The notes under the pieces: model-generated
What the model was told of the DNA's origin: nothing
What the model saw: only the letters and a program-made list of their open reading frames with translations
Databases searched by the model: none
Translations under genes and position numbers: made by a program
Part shown: positions 35,458 through 44,328 of the stretch, one piece after another
Position numbering within the stretch: the stretch's first letter is position 1
Layout: every line of letters begins with the position of its first letter
Assembly (NCBI GenBank): GCA_965215845.1
Contig: CBDCEL010000004.1
Location: 3,038,001-3,102,000, forward strand
Source of the DNA: Aurantibacter_A sp965215845
Lineage (GTDB): Bacteria; Bacteroidota; Bacteroidia; Flavobacteriales; Flavobacteriaceae
Direction of reading: 5' to 3'
Length of the DNA: 64,000 bases

Positions 35458-38221
35458 TTTCTAGTAGATTTATGGGGAGTATGACGGTAAAGGTGCTTCC
35501 CCTTCCTGATACACTGGTAAAACTGACCGAACCATTCATAAGTTCCGTATAGTGCTTTACGATATGTAGTCCGAGGCCAGTTCCTTGAATGTTGGTGGCA
35601 TTCTTGGCGCGAAAGAACCGCTCGAACAGTTTTTTTTGTTCTTTTTTTGGAATCCCGATTCCTTGATCCCTAACCGTGAAGATTACCTCATTTTCCTGTC
35701 GGTGTATCGAAATGTCGATCTTATTGTATTCGTCGGAATACTTACAGGCATTTGATAGCAGATTGACCAGAATATGACCCAACAGTTTCGGGTCTAGATT
35801 AACAAATATTTCTGTTTTCGGATGTTTCAATGTAATGGTCTGCCCTTGCTTTTTGCTCGATTCCATTTCTTCGACCAACATGGATGTAAACTGTACTACT
35901 TCGAAACGTTTGTAGGCGACCTTTACCTTGCCTTCTTCCAGTTTACCCAGGGACAGAAAATCATTTAAGATGACCACCAAATTTTTTACGTTGTCACGAA
36001 TACGGCCGACATGTTTTAATCGTCGCTCTTCCTTGCCCGGCTCGTTCTGCTTGCCGATTAAGATGGCAGATGATAAAATAGCGCTCAATGGCGTTCTGAA
36101 TTCGTGCGAAGCCATAGAAATGAATCGCGATTTGAGTTCGTTAAGTTCTTGCTCTACCTCCAGTGCCTTGGTCAATTCTTGCTGTACACGTTTTTGTTCG
36201 GTAATGTTATGATACACAAAAAGTGCCCATACTACCTCATTATCGTTAGAATACAATGGAGAGGAATTTACGGAGTAGTTGTTGTCTTGAAACCCCACTT
36301 CGAAGGAAAGGCTTTGACCGTCAATTGTTTTTGAGATATCCCCTTTGATTTTTTCAATTTGTCCCATGGAAAAAATCGGGACATCATCAATGGGCCTACC
36401 TTCAAAATCTGACTTTTTAAGGTTGACTCGTTTGAGTTCCTCACCTTCTATGTAGACCAATTCAAAATCGACGTTGAAAACCACGATCAATCCTTTTGGG
36501 AAGTTTTTTGCGATAGCTGTGAACTGGGCCTGACTACGATGCGCCTTGTTTTCGGCCCGTTTGGTTTCCTGAATTTGATCTTCGAGATTCAAATTCACGG
36601 CTACCAGTTTTTGAACCGTTGCTTCAATTTCTTGGGTACGTTCCGTTACTTTCTCCTGTAAGGTATTGGTATATGCCTCAAGTTGTTTCTTGGTACGCTG
36701 AATTTCCGTCACATCGTTTTGTACTCCGATATAATGGGTCAAACGCTGCTCTTCATCATACAAGGGGTTTATACTCAACTCGTTCCAGAACAGTGACCCA
36801 TCCTTACGATAATTTCGGAGAACCACCCTACAGGCTTCCCCATTTTGTATGGCCTTGGCCATAGTGACTATGGCCTCTTGGTCTCGGTCGTCGTTTTGTA
36901 AAAATCGACAGTTTTTCCCGATGGCCTCACTTCTTCGATAACCTGTCAATCTTGAAAAAGCGGTATTACAGTAAATGATGGGAAGGTCGGGATCTTTTGC
37001 ATCGGCAATGATAATTCCGTTACCTGCCACTTCAAGGGCCCTATTTCTTAAATAAAGTGTGTCAAGCGCTTTTCTTTCTTCGGTTATGTCAACTCCAGAA
37101 CTTATCAATCCCTTAATTGAGCCGTCCCGATTCTTGAGTATGGTATTGCGCCAACGAACCAGCCTTCGCCTGCCCTTTTTGGTGACAATCAAATTTTCAT
37201 AGGCATCAGGCGGGGCTATCTTTCCATCCATTATGGAGTCGAACAACCGTATCAGGTTTCCCGTCTCCTTTTTCGGAATAAATCGATGAAACCAGTTCCT
37301 TCCGATAATTTCATCTTTCGTATAGCCAAGAATTTCACACCCTTTTTTATTGACCAATTCAATGGTATGGTTTCTTCCGATCACCAAATACATTGAAGCT
37401 GCGGTATCTAAAAACTCATCGAGCATTTCCTTTTCCCTGGTCAGGTCCTTTTGGGCTTTTTCTTGGTCTGAGATGTCTTGCATTACGCCCTCCAACCGAT
37501 AGGGTAGCCCCTTTTGGTCATACACGACCGAACCATTTTCCCAAATCCACTTAACTTCTTTGTCGGCGGTTCGTATGCGATAAGATAGCCCATACGGTTT
37601 TTTCTTTGCGGCGGCCTCTTTGAGCTTTTGCCATACCTTATCCGTGTCATTTGGATCAATAAGGTTTCCCCAACTAATATTTCCATTATCATAAAATTGT
37701 TCAGGTGCATATCCACTTATCGCCTTACAGCTATCGCTTATGAATTCCATGGTCCTTGGCCTTTCAATCTTGCATCGGAAGACAATACCCTGAAAGTTGT
37801 CGATAAGGGCACGAAGTTTTCTATCGCTCTCGAAAACATCAATACCTACCTGTTTACAATAGACTGTGATCACCGTTCGTCCTTCGACCATTGAGGTTGA
37901 AATTCTAACATCCAATGCAAATTCGTTCCCATTCTTGTCCAAGCCCAAAATTTTAACTGGGCCTGAGTCTTGCTTTTTAAGGAGCAATTCGAATCGTTCT
38001 TTGTAATGTTGGGAAAAGATGACCTCGATTTTTTCGTGGATCAACTCGTTCTTTTTGTACCCGAACATTCGCATGGCTCGTGAATTGACCTTCAGAATAT
38101 GTCCCTCGATATCAATTACAAAGAGTCCCGTCAATGAGGAATCGAAAATCACGCGATGCAATAGCAGATTACTTATCTCTTCCTTCTTTGGTTTACCTTT
38201 ATGTTTGCCTGAGGCGATCAT
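35435..38221 (-). CDS. Multi-PAS hybrid-free sensor histidine kinase
   Basis: A 928-residue soluble kinase with about five PAS domains (beginning SSLTGLFVIDIEGHILKVNS; LDEFLDTAASMYLVIGRN; RALEVAGNGIIIADAKDPDLP, a LOV-like PAS with KNCRFLQNDDRDQ; and others), then a coiled coil and HisKA (FISMASHEFRTPLSAILSS) and HATPase (LLSNACKYS, DQGIGIPKKE, GTGLGLHI). The third PAS has the NCRFLQ segment that holds the flavin-binding Cys of LOV photosensors, so light or redox sensing through FMN is possible. The first PAS lacks the FixL haem His. It overlaps the regulator gene by 23 bases. Confidence 0.9.
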   Translation of the reverse strand: MIASGKHKGKPKKEEISNLLLHRVIFDSSLTGLFVIDIEGHILKVNSRAMRMFGYKKNELIHEKIEVIFSQHYKERFELLLKKQDSGPVKILGLDKNGNEFALDVRISTSMVEGRTVITVYCKQVGIDVFESDRKLRALIDNFQGIVFRCKIERPRTMEFISDSCKAISGYAPEQFYDNGNISWGNLIDPNDTDKVWQKLKEAAAKKKPYGLSYRIRTADKEVKWIWENGSVVYDQKGLPYRLEGVMQDISDQEKAQKDLTREKEMLDEFLDTAASMYLVIGRNHTIELVNKKGCEILGYTKDEIIGRNWFHRFIPKKETGNLIRLFDSIMDGKIAPPDAYENLIVTKKGRRRLVRWRNTILKNRDGSIKGLISSGVDITEERKALDTLYLRNRALEVAGNGIIIADAKDPDLPIIYCNTAFSRLTGYRRSEAIGKNCRFLQNDDRDQEAIVTMAKAIQNGEACRVVLRNYRKDGSLFWNELSINPLYDEEQRLTHYIGVQNDVTEIQRTKKQLEAYTNTLQEKVTERTQEIEATVQKLVAVNLNLEDQIQETKRAENKAHRSQAQFTAIAKNFPKGLIVVFNVDFELVYIEGEELKRVNLKKSDFEGRPIDDVPIFSMGQIEKIKGDISKTIDGQSLSFEVGFQDNNYSVNSSPLYSNDNEVVWALFVYHNITEQKRVQQELTKALEVEQELNELKSRFISMASHEFRTPLSAILSSAILIGKQNEPGKEERRLKHVGRIRDNVKNLVVILNDFLSLGKLEEGKVKVAYKRFEVVQFTSMLVEEMESSKKQGQTITLKHPKTEIFVNLDPKLLGHILVNLLSNACKYSDEYNKIDISIHRQENEVIFTVRDQGIGIPKKEQKKLFERFFRAKNATNIQGTGLGLHIVKHYTELMNGSVSFTSVSGRGSTFTVILPINLLENEKNITD

Positions 38222-38235
38222 TTTTCTAGTTTGGG

Positions 38236-39291
38236 CTATATTTTTTCGGCATCTATCCAGCGTAATTTTGGCAAGGCATCTGGGTGAAGGGTCTTGATAA
38301 ATACCATCAATTTTTCCCTTACTTTACAGCGCAGACTCCAGGCATGCGAGGCATTTTTTACACTGAAGGTAGCTCTCAACTGCATTACCCGATTATCGGT
38401 ATCGGTAACTAAGAGTTCAGCAGTATTTCGGTCCCAAAGCGGGTCGTTACTTAAAACCTCCATCATTTTGGTACGCAGTCTGGGTAGGGGAAAGGTATAA
38501 TCCACATGCAAATAGTCACTTGCTATTATTGGTTTTGAATTGAACGTCCAATTCACGAAAGGTCTGTCGTTGAAATAGTTTAAGGGAAGCACTAGCCTGC
38601 GCCAGTCCCATGTTTTTATCACGACATAGGTGAGTGTAATATCTTCAACTGTACCAAACTCGCCCTCGATGACCACCTCATCATCAATTTTTAAGGTTTG
38701 TGTAAAGGCGAGTTGAAAACCCGTAACGAAATTGGCAATTGACTTTTGGGCGGCGACACCAACAATGATTCCGATAATTCCAGCCGAGGTAATTATCGTC
38801 TGACCCAGTTCACGGGCTGGTGGAATGTTCCATAGAACGGCGGCCACGGCCAATGTGACGATTACAATTTGTGCCACACTTTTAATAAATCGCAATTGGG
38901 TCAATACTTTTCGATCCTTGGCCTCTTGGCGCCCATTTATCTGGAACTTTTCCTTTACGACCTCCTCCAATACCCGTAAAAAGGCAATCAAAATCCAAGC
39001 AAAATTGATTATGAGCAACGCTTCCAAAAATTTGTGTCCAATTGAATTTAACTCAGAAAAGAAAAACAATGAGAAATAAATTAGAAGTAGCGGTATAAAG
39101 AATTTGACAGGCCTTTTAAGGCATTTCAACAATTGTTCAATTAAAATGGTCGGCCTCTTACGGTTATACATTCGCAATATTGAAAAAAAGGCCCATCTAA
39201 GTATGAGGCCTAAGACAATACATGCCAATATCACTGTCAAATGGGTCGACCAAGATTCTTTGCCAAAAATTTCGGAAAGGGAAATCTGCAT
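38236..39291 (-). CDS. MscS-family mechanosensitive channel
   Basis: A 351-residue channel: three to four membrane helices, the pore helix ITSAGIIGIIVGVAAQKSIANFVTGFQLAFTQTLKIDDEVVIEGEFGTVEDITLTYVVIKTWDWRRLVLPL and the beta domain NDRPFVNWTF. The GxxxA-rich TM3 and the FGTVEDI motif are typical of MscS. It may release osmolytes during downshock. As the first gene of an operon with a sensor kinase and the REC-CRP regulator it may also be tied to their signalling. Confidence 0.9.
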   Translation of the reverse strand: MQISLSEIFGKESWSTHLTVILACIVLGLILRWAFFSILRMYNRKRPTILIEQLLKCLKRPVKFFIPLLLIYFSLFFFSELNSIGHKFLEALLIINFAWILIAFLRVLEEVVKEKFQINGRQEAKDRKVLTQLRFIKSVAQIVIVTLAVAAVLWNIPPARELGQTIITSAGIIGIIVGVAAQKSIANFVTGFQLAFTQTLKIDDEVVIEGEFGTVEDITLTYVVIKTWDWRRLVLPLNYFNDRPFVNWTFNSKPIIASDYLHVDYTFPLPRLRTKMMEVLSNDPLWDRNTAELLVTDTDNRVMQLRATFSVKNASHAWSLRCKVREKLMVFIKTLHPDALPKLRWIDAEKI

Positions 39292-39302
39292 TAATTTTTT
39301 TA

Positions 39303-39376
39303 TAAAAATAAGGTTGAATGTCTGCCTTAAATATGACCATAGTCATGTGATTGGTCTTAATAATCAAATAATTTCG
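39303..39376. promoter_or_regulatory. Divergent regulon promoter: patatin (+) and MscS-kinase-regulator operon (-)
   Basis: Operator TGACCATAGTCA (39334-39345) with plus-strand TAATTTCG (39369-39376) and minus-strand TATTTTTA (39310-39303), both at 23-base spacing. If the REC-CRP regulator binds here, it activates its own operon. Confidence 0.83.
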
Positions 39377-39406
39377 GTACTCGTTTAAGGAGACAATTGT
39401 CAACTT

Positions 39407-40189
39407 ATGAAAACAGGTTTGGTACTTTCAGGAGGCGGCTTTCGTGGTATTGCTCATATTGGGGCCATTAAAGCATTGGAGGAATCTGGGGTCTGTGCCA
39501 CCCATATTGCCGGTACCAGCGCCGGGGCCGTAGTCGGGGCATTGTATGCCAAGGGAGGCGGTTGGAAAGAAATGCTTGATTTCTTCAAAACGACCCAAAT
39601 TTTCAGTTTCAAAAATTACTCACGTAATAAACCAGGCTTTCTCGATACGGACAAGTTTTACGATCATTTCAAATCATACTTTCCAAACGATAGTTTTGAA
39701 GGCTTGCAAAAGCCTCTTTATGTTAGCGCAACCAATATTTTGGACGGAACCTTGAAGGTATTCAAAAGGGGCGAGCTCATCCGGCCTATTTTGGCGTCTG
39801 CCGCATTCCCGGGCCTGTTCGCACCCATAAAAATTGAAAATGGCTATTATTCCGATGGAGGTATCCTGAACAACTTTCCCGTCGATTTGATTCACGACCA
39901 TTGCGATCAACTTGTGGGAATCTATGTCAATCCCTTTGAGAAGGTCGTGATCAAAGACCTTAAGCATTCCTATTCCATTATGGAACGGGCCTATAAAATA
40001 CGGATGGCAAAGGATTCGTTGGAAAAATTAAAAGATTGCGACCTTATCATCTACCCAAAAGCACTAACGAAGTACAAAACATTTTACAAGAAGGATATCG
40101 ATTCGATTTTTAATCTGGGCTATAAAGTTGCCAATGAAGCCCTGAAAAAATCCCGAACCTTTCAAATATCTTATTCCGCCTTAAGATAA
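39407..40189 (+). CDS. Patatin-like phospholipase (RssA-like)
   Basis: A 260-residue patatin domain: GLVLSGGGFRGIAHIGAIKAL (oxyanion GGGxR), GTSAGAVVGALYA (nucleophile Ser in GxSxG) and YYSDGGILNNFPVD (catalytic Asp in DGG). It probably cleaves acyl chains from membrane lipids. There is no signal peptide, so it acts at the cytoplasmic face. Confidence 0.9.
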   Translation: MKTGLVLSGGGFRGIAHIGAIKALEESGVCATHIAGTSAGAVVGALYAKGGGWKEMLDFFKTTQIFSFKNYSRNKPGFLDTDKFYDHFKSYFPNDSFEGLQKPLYVSATNILDGTLKVFKRGELIRPILASAAFPGLFAPIKIENGYYSDGGILNNFPVDLIHDHCDQLVGIYVNPFEKVVIKDLKHSYSIMERAYKIRMAKDSLEKLKDCDLIIYPKALTKYKTFYKKDIDSIFNLGYKVANEALKKSRTFQISYSALR

Positions 40190-40274
40190 CAATGAAGTGG
40201 TTTAAGCTTTTTCAACAAGAAAATTGAATGGGAAATCAAGACCAAACCTAACTTTTCACTGGAGAAGATAAGAA

Positions 40275-40329
40275 AACCCTCCCGCCCCAACTACCTACAT
40301 GGACAAATTCGGGTTGTTGACAAGAGGGT
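40275..40329. terminator. Possible bidirectional terminator between patatin and Hsp20
   Basis: ACCCTC near 40275 pairs with GAGGGT near 40324 across a long loop; the minus strand shows a short T run after the stem. Weak but well placed between convergent genes. Confidence 0.35.
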
Positions 40330-40367
40330 CCTATTAAAATAAAAGTATGTTCTCTAGTACTCTCGGG

Positions 40368-40832
40368 CTAGGTTATTTGTACCTTTTTGGGCGGCAGTTT
40401 TTTTGCTTCTTCTTTTTTAGCCAATTTAAAACTTAAAATACCATCATTGTACTTGGCCTTGATTTCCTCTTGCTTTACACTTTCGGGCAATTGCAGTGAG
40501 CGTTCAAATGCGTTATAACTGAACTCCCTTCTGGTGTAGTTGTCCTCTTTCTCTTCATCAGAGGTAGATTTTTCGGCAGAAATATTCAAACAGCCGTCTT
40601 CAATGGTCACTTCAAAATCTTTTTTGGCGAAACCGGGAGCCGCCAATTCGATCTCGAAGTTGTCATCGGTTTCCTTGATGTTCAAAGCAGGTTCAGATCT
40701 TTTACCGTTCCAGAAACGGTCAGGCATCATATCCCTGACCCATCGTCGATTATCAAAAAAATCGTCCATGTCGAAAAAGTCTTGGGTAATCAAATTTCCG
40801 AAAGGTCTTCTTCTAAATTTCACAAGTGACAT
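40368..40832 (-). CDS. Small heat-shock protein Hsp20 family
   Basis: A 154-residue alpha-crystallin protein: LNIKETDDNFEIELAAPGFAKKDFEVTIEDGCLNISAEK, then REFSYNAFERSLQLPESVKQEEIKAKYNDGILSFKLAK (the A-x-[YL]-x-DGIL beta-9 motif is plain). It holds unfolding proteins for refolding by DnaK/DnaJ. The gene is monocistronic and its promoter carries the near-perfect operator TGATCTAGGTCA. Confidence 0.93.
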   Translation of the reverse strand: MSLVKFRRRPFGNLITQDFFDMDDFFDNRRWVRDMMPDRFWNGKRSEPALNIKETDDNFEIELAAPGFAKKDFEVTIEDGCLNISAEKSTSDEEKEDNYTRREFSYNAFERSLQLPESVKQEEIKAKYNDGILSFKLAKKEEAKKLPPKKVQIT

Positions 40833-40874
40833 AACAATATATTTTAAAGGTTAAACATGTTTTTTATATTAATT

Positions 40875-40917
40875 CGAAAGTACATACATAGGTAACCTTA
40901 TAAAATGATCTAGGTCA
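40875..40917 (-). promoter_or_regulatory. Regulon promoter of the Hsp20 gene
   Basis: Operator TGATCTAGGTCA (40906-40917) with minus-strand TACTTTCG (40882-40875) after 23 bases; start predicted near 40870. Confidence 0.82.
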
Positions 40918-40953
40918 TTTTGATATTCTATTTCAAGAAACAAATTTGAAGCC

Positions 40954-41718
40954 CTATGACAATACGATCTTTTCAAGTAAATCGCCAACAAAATAAGATA
41001 CTACTGCTGCAATGCAGCCGAGCAACAAGGTTTCGAGAATACCCTTGAAAATGTTGGTTTGATTGACATAAGTTTTCATCCAACCAACCAGTATAAAACC
41101 AGTGGCAGTCAGCAATGATGACATAAAAAAGAGATTGCGACCCAAGGGGTCAATATAATCCAGGACATAAACCAGTAGGGGTATCAAGCCGATCAACAGA
41201 AACGAAAAGTAGGTTACGCCACCTATTATAAATGGGGATTTTGTGATTTCCGACATGCCCAATTCCTCTTTCATCATCACATTGACCCATCGATTTTTGT
41301 CCTCCGTGATGACATCAACTACTTTTTCCAATAAATCACCATCAAAGCCCTTCTTTTTATAAATGTCACGAATCTCTTGAACTTCCATATCAGGCATATT
41401 CTCAATTTCCCGATATTCGATGTCTTTGTGCTTTTGGTAATTGTCTTTTTCTGATTTTGTTGATAGATAAGCTCCGACCGACATCGCAAATCCATCTGCT
41501 AAAAGGTTTGCGAAACCAAGTATGATAATTACCGAACTATCGAGCCCGGCACCGACCGACCCTGACACTACCGCAAAAGTGGTAACGCAGCCATCAATAC
41601 CACCATATACAAACTCACCAAGGTACTTTTCAAACTTTCTAAGCAAGCCCCTGTTCTCAGAGTGTATTACCACTTCATCATGGGATGAATTTCCTTCGCC
41701 AAAATCATGGGTGGTCAT
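40954..41718 (-). CDS. VIT1/CCC1-family membrane transporter
   Basis: A 254-residue protein with five membrane helices. FVYGGIDGCVTTFAVVSGSVGAGLDSSVIIILGFANLLADGFAMSVGAYLSTKSE carries the metal-binding and helix-1/2 residues of VIT1/CCC1 iron and manganese transporters, and a helical cytoplasmic insert (YKKKGFDGDLLEKVVDVITEDKNRWVNVMMKEELGM) resembles the metal-collecting domain. It may export or sequester Fe2+ or Mn2+. It overlaps the site-2 protease gene by four bases and shares its promoter. Confidence 0.9.
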   Translation of the reverse strand: MTTHDFGEGNSSHDEVVIHSENRGLLRKFEKYLGEFVYGGIDGCVTTFAVVSGSVGAGLDSSVIIILGFANLLADGFAMSVGAYLSTKSEKDNYQKHKDIEYREIENMPDMEVQEIRDIYKKKGFDGDLLEKVVDVITEDKNRWVNVMMKEELGMSEITKSPFIIGGVTYFSFLLIGLIPLLVYVLDYIDPLGRNLFFMSSLLTATGFILVGWMKTYVNQTNIFKGILETLLLGCIAAVVSYFVGDLLEKIVLS

Positions 41719-42818
41719 TTGTTTTCAATTTGATTGGAAACTACACTTTTCAACAATATGAACTCACTTATGTTGCTCTTGTCGATGGCCCCTACCAATT
41801 GTTTATTTTGAGTTACAGGAAAAAAGTTTTTCTTCTTCTTTCCAATCAGCTCAAGTACATTGCCAATTCCCGTAGATATATCGACAGTCTCAAAATCACT
41901 ATGCATTATTTCACGGATTAACTGGGAGGGCTTGGCAGCGTTTTTAATAATATCTTTTTGGTAGACAATCCCAACAATTGTGCTGTCTTCCGTGACCACA
42001 AAGTCTTTCTCTGAACCTGCCAAGAGGATTTTGATGGCCTTTTCCATAGTATCCTCAGGATGCAGTCTGGTAATATATTGTAGCATGGCATCCTTTGCCG
42101 TATGCCCCTCGAGCAATGAGGCCTGCTTGACCATTTCATTTTCGCCATAGGCCCCAAAAAAGATGAACAGCGCGATCAACACCAAAAAAGGGTTGAAGAG
42201 CAAGCCGATCACAAAAAACAAAAATGCCAATGCCTGACCAATACGGGCTGCAATTTTGGTGGCTTTGACCCGACCCAACCTGAAGGATAACAAGGCCCTG
42301 AGCACACGACCCCCGTCCATGGGAAAAGCGGGTATAAGATTGAAAGCGACCAACATCACATTGGCAACTAAAAGATAGAACAGAAAATTCTGGACAGTGA
42401 TTTCATAGAGCTTTTCTTCGATTATAACAGCATCAAAATTCAGGTACTCCCTCACGGGTACAATCATTGCCAGCAAAATTGCTATCGCAACATTAACGGC
42501 AGGCCCTGCAAGGGCCACAAGCAACTCTTGGGATGGCTTTTCGGGCATTTTCTCCAAGGTCGCGACCCCACCTATGGGCAATAACCTAATTTTTCTGGTA
42601 TTGATATTGAACCTTTTGGCCGTTAGTGCATGGCCGAGTTCATGGAGCACCACACAAAAGAACAACACTACGATCAGGGCTTCGTTGAGAAGAATCCTAT
42701 TTAGGTCGGCCCCTTGTTGAAATTCTATAAAGGCCACCCACAGCAAGAGCAGTACAAATGTCCAGTGTACCTCAATTTTGATACCTGATACCGTTCCCAG
42801 TTTCAATACACCTTTCAT
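41715..42818 (-). CDS. Site-2 protease (M50) with CBS domains
   Basis: The start at 42818 (MKGVLKLGTVSG) follows the predicted transcription start at about 42830; the longer reading starts inside the operator. Intramembrane metalloprotease motifs are HELGH (residues 59-63) and AFPMDGGRVLRALL (third ligand Asp). The C-terminal 130 residues are two CBS domains (TRLHPEDTMEKAIKILLAGSEKDFVVTED; HSDFETVDISTGIGNVLELIGKK), which sense adenine nucleotides. This M50-CBS layout is typical of SpoIVFB-like proteases. Substrate unknown. Confidence 0.9.
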   Translation of the reverse strand: MKGVLKLGTVSGIKIEVHWTFVLLLLWVAFIEFQQGADLNRILLNEALIVVLFFCVVLHELGHALTAKRFNINTRKIRLLPIGGVATLEKMPEKPSQELLVALAGPAVNVAIAILLAMIVPVREYLNFDAVIIEEKLYEITVQNFLFYLLVANVMLVAFNLIPAFPMDGGRVLRALLSFRLGRVKATKIAARIGQALAFLFFVIGLLFNPFLVLIALFIFFGAYGENEMVKQASLLEGHTAKDAMLQYITRLHPEDTMEKAIKILLAGSEKDFVVTEDSTIVGIVYQKDIIKNAAKPSQLIREIMHSDFETVDISTGIGNVLELIGKKKKNFFPVTQNKQLVGAIDKSNISEFILLKSVVSNQIENK

Positions 42819-42834
42819 CTTACAAAATTTTAAG

Positions 42835-42908
42835 CCAAAGTATACCGATGGTCCATATTCAACAATGACGAATATCATATGATAGACGATCGCTTGAATT
42901 TATTTTTG
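42835..42908. promoter_or_regulatory. Divergent regulon promoter: pfkB operon (+) and protease operon (-)
   Basis: Operator TGACGAATATCA (42866-42877), plus-strand TATTTTTG (42901-42908) and minus-strand TACTTTGG (42842-42835), both at 23-base spacing. Confidence 0.85.
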
Positions 42909-42925
42909 ATATAAATGTCATTACA

Positions 42926-43897
42926 ATGAACAAGATCATCACGTTGACCGTAAACCCCGCCATAGACAAAAGCACCACTGTGGCAGGAATCAGACCTGAT
43001 CGCAAGTTGAGATGCGATGTGCCTATTTATGAAGCTGGTGGCGGAGGTATCAATGTGTCCAAAGTGTTTAATGAACTGGGGGGCAAATCGCTAAGTATGT
43101 ACCTGGCTGGAGGGCCGCCCGGAAAACACCTCAGGGATTTGTTGGTCGAGCTGGATATTCTACAGCAAATTATTCCCATTCAAGGTTGGGTTCGTCAAAA
43201 CCTTGCGGTCACCGATACAGTGAACAACCAACAGTTTCGGTTTGGAATGCCCGGCCCGATCGTAGCGGAAACGGAATGGAAAGATGCCCTCAATAAATTA
43301 GAAGCAATATTGCTTGAAGGCGATTTACTTGTAGCCAGTGGTAGTCTGTGCCCAGGTATGCCCATAGATTTTTATGGCAAAGTATCAACAATTGCCAAGA
43401 AAAAAAAGGTCCGCTTCATTTTGGATACTTCGGGCGAGGCACTTGTTCATGGGGCAAAGGCCGGAGTCTATTTATTAAAGCCCAATTTGGGCGAATTGGC
43501 CACCCTCTCAGGTTTAAAAACCATTTCCTTTCAAGACCTTGAAAAAGTGGCACGTACATTTCTAAAGGACAATCCCTGCGAGGTAATGGTGGTATCCTTA
43601 GGGGCGCAAGGGGCCCTGCTCCTTCAGAAGAACTCGGAAGAAGTCACCTATATCTCTGCACCCATTGTGCCCAAAAAAAGTACTATTGGTGCGGGAGACA
43701 GTATGGTAGCCGGTATGGCCTTTGCTTTGGCAGAAGGAAAATCCATAACTGACATGGCCAAATTTGGAGTTGCCTGCGGCACCGCGGCGACCATGACCGA
43801 GGGTACCCAACTCTGCAAAGAAAAGGATGTCAATGAGCTGTATAAATGGATAGTCTCGAATTCAATAGACTCACATAAAATAAAGATAAATGCATAG
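42926..43897 (+). CDS. pfkB: PfkB-family sugar-phosphate kinase (phosphofructokinase-like)
   Basis: A 323-residue ribokinase-fold enzyme: TLTVNPAIDKSTTVAGI (signature opening of PfkB/FruK/LacC), GGGGINVSKVFNELGG and the catalytic TIGAGDSMVAGMAFAL with the anion-hole GAGD. It phosphorylates fructose-6-P, fructose-1-P or tagatose-6-P using ATP. In E. coli PfkB is a minor phosphofructokinase. Being first in an operon with the class II ribonucleotide reductase suggests fermentation or anaerobic survival. Confidence 0.9.
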   Translation: MNKIITLTVNPAIDKSTTVAGIRPDRKLRCDVPIYEAGGGGINVSKVFNELGGKSLSMYLAGGPPGKHLRDLLVELDILQQIIPIQGWVRQNLAVTDTVNNQQFRFGMPGPIVAETEWKDALNKLEAILLEGDLLVASGSLCPGMPIDFYGKVSTIAKKKKVRFILDTSGEALVHGAKAGVYLLKPNLGELATLSGLKTISFQDLEKVARTFLKDNPCEVMVVSLGAQGALLLQKNSEEVTYISAPIVPKKSTIGAGDSMVAGMAFALAEGKSITDMAKFGVACGTAATMTEGTQLCKEKDVNELYKWIVSNSIDSHKIKINA

Positions 43898-43932
43898 TCG
43901 ACAATAATTTCTCTAATAACAAAGCATATAAA

Positions 43933-44328
43933 ATGAACTACAATTTTTCTACCCATATCAAAGGAAAGACTTTTGATGAAGCTGTATTAGCAACTACGGA
44001 AGCGTTAAAAGAAGAGGGGTTCGGCGTGTTGACCGAAATTGATATGAAAGCCACCTTAAAAGAGAAGTTGGGTGTGGACTTTTACAACTACAAGATACTT
44101 GGAGCCTGCAACCCACCTTTGGCCTATAAGGCACTTCAAAGCGAAGATAAAATCGGTACCATGCTGCCTTGTAATGTCATCGTTCAGGAAAGGGAATCGG
44201 GAACTATCGAAATTGCTGCCGTAGATCCCGCCGCATCGATGCAGGCCGTGAAAAATGACCAATTGATTTCGGTGGCGAAAACCGTTCAGGACAAGCTCAA
44301 AAATGTAATTAATAATATTGATGGATGA
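43933..44328 (+). CDS. DUF302-family protein
   Basis: A 131-residue protein with the DUF302 pattern FDEAVLATTEALKEEGFGVLTEIDMKATLKEKLGVDFYNYKILGACNPPLAYKALQSEDKIGTMLPCNVIVQERESGTIEIAAVDP. DUF302 folds bind small hydrophobic ligands or haem-like molecules; no activity is proven. It overlaps the reductase gene by eight bases. Confidence 0.9.
   Translation: MNYNFSTHIKGKTFDEAVLATTEALKEEGFGVLTEIDMKATLKEKLGVDFYNYKILGACNPPLAYKALQSEDKIGTMLPCNVIVQERESGTIEIAAVDPAASMQAVKNDQLISVAKTVQDKLKNVINNIDG

Noticed and set aside
42819..42878. Longer N-terminus for the site-2 protease
   Set aside because: The extra 20 codons cover the operator and -7 element and lie upstream of the predicted transcript.
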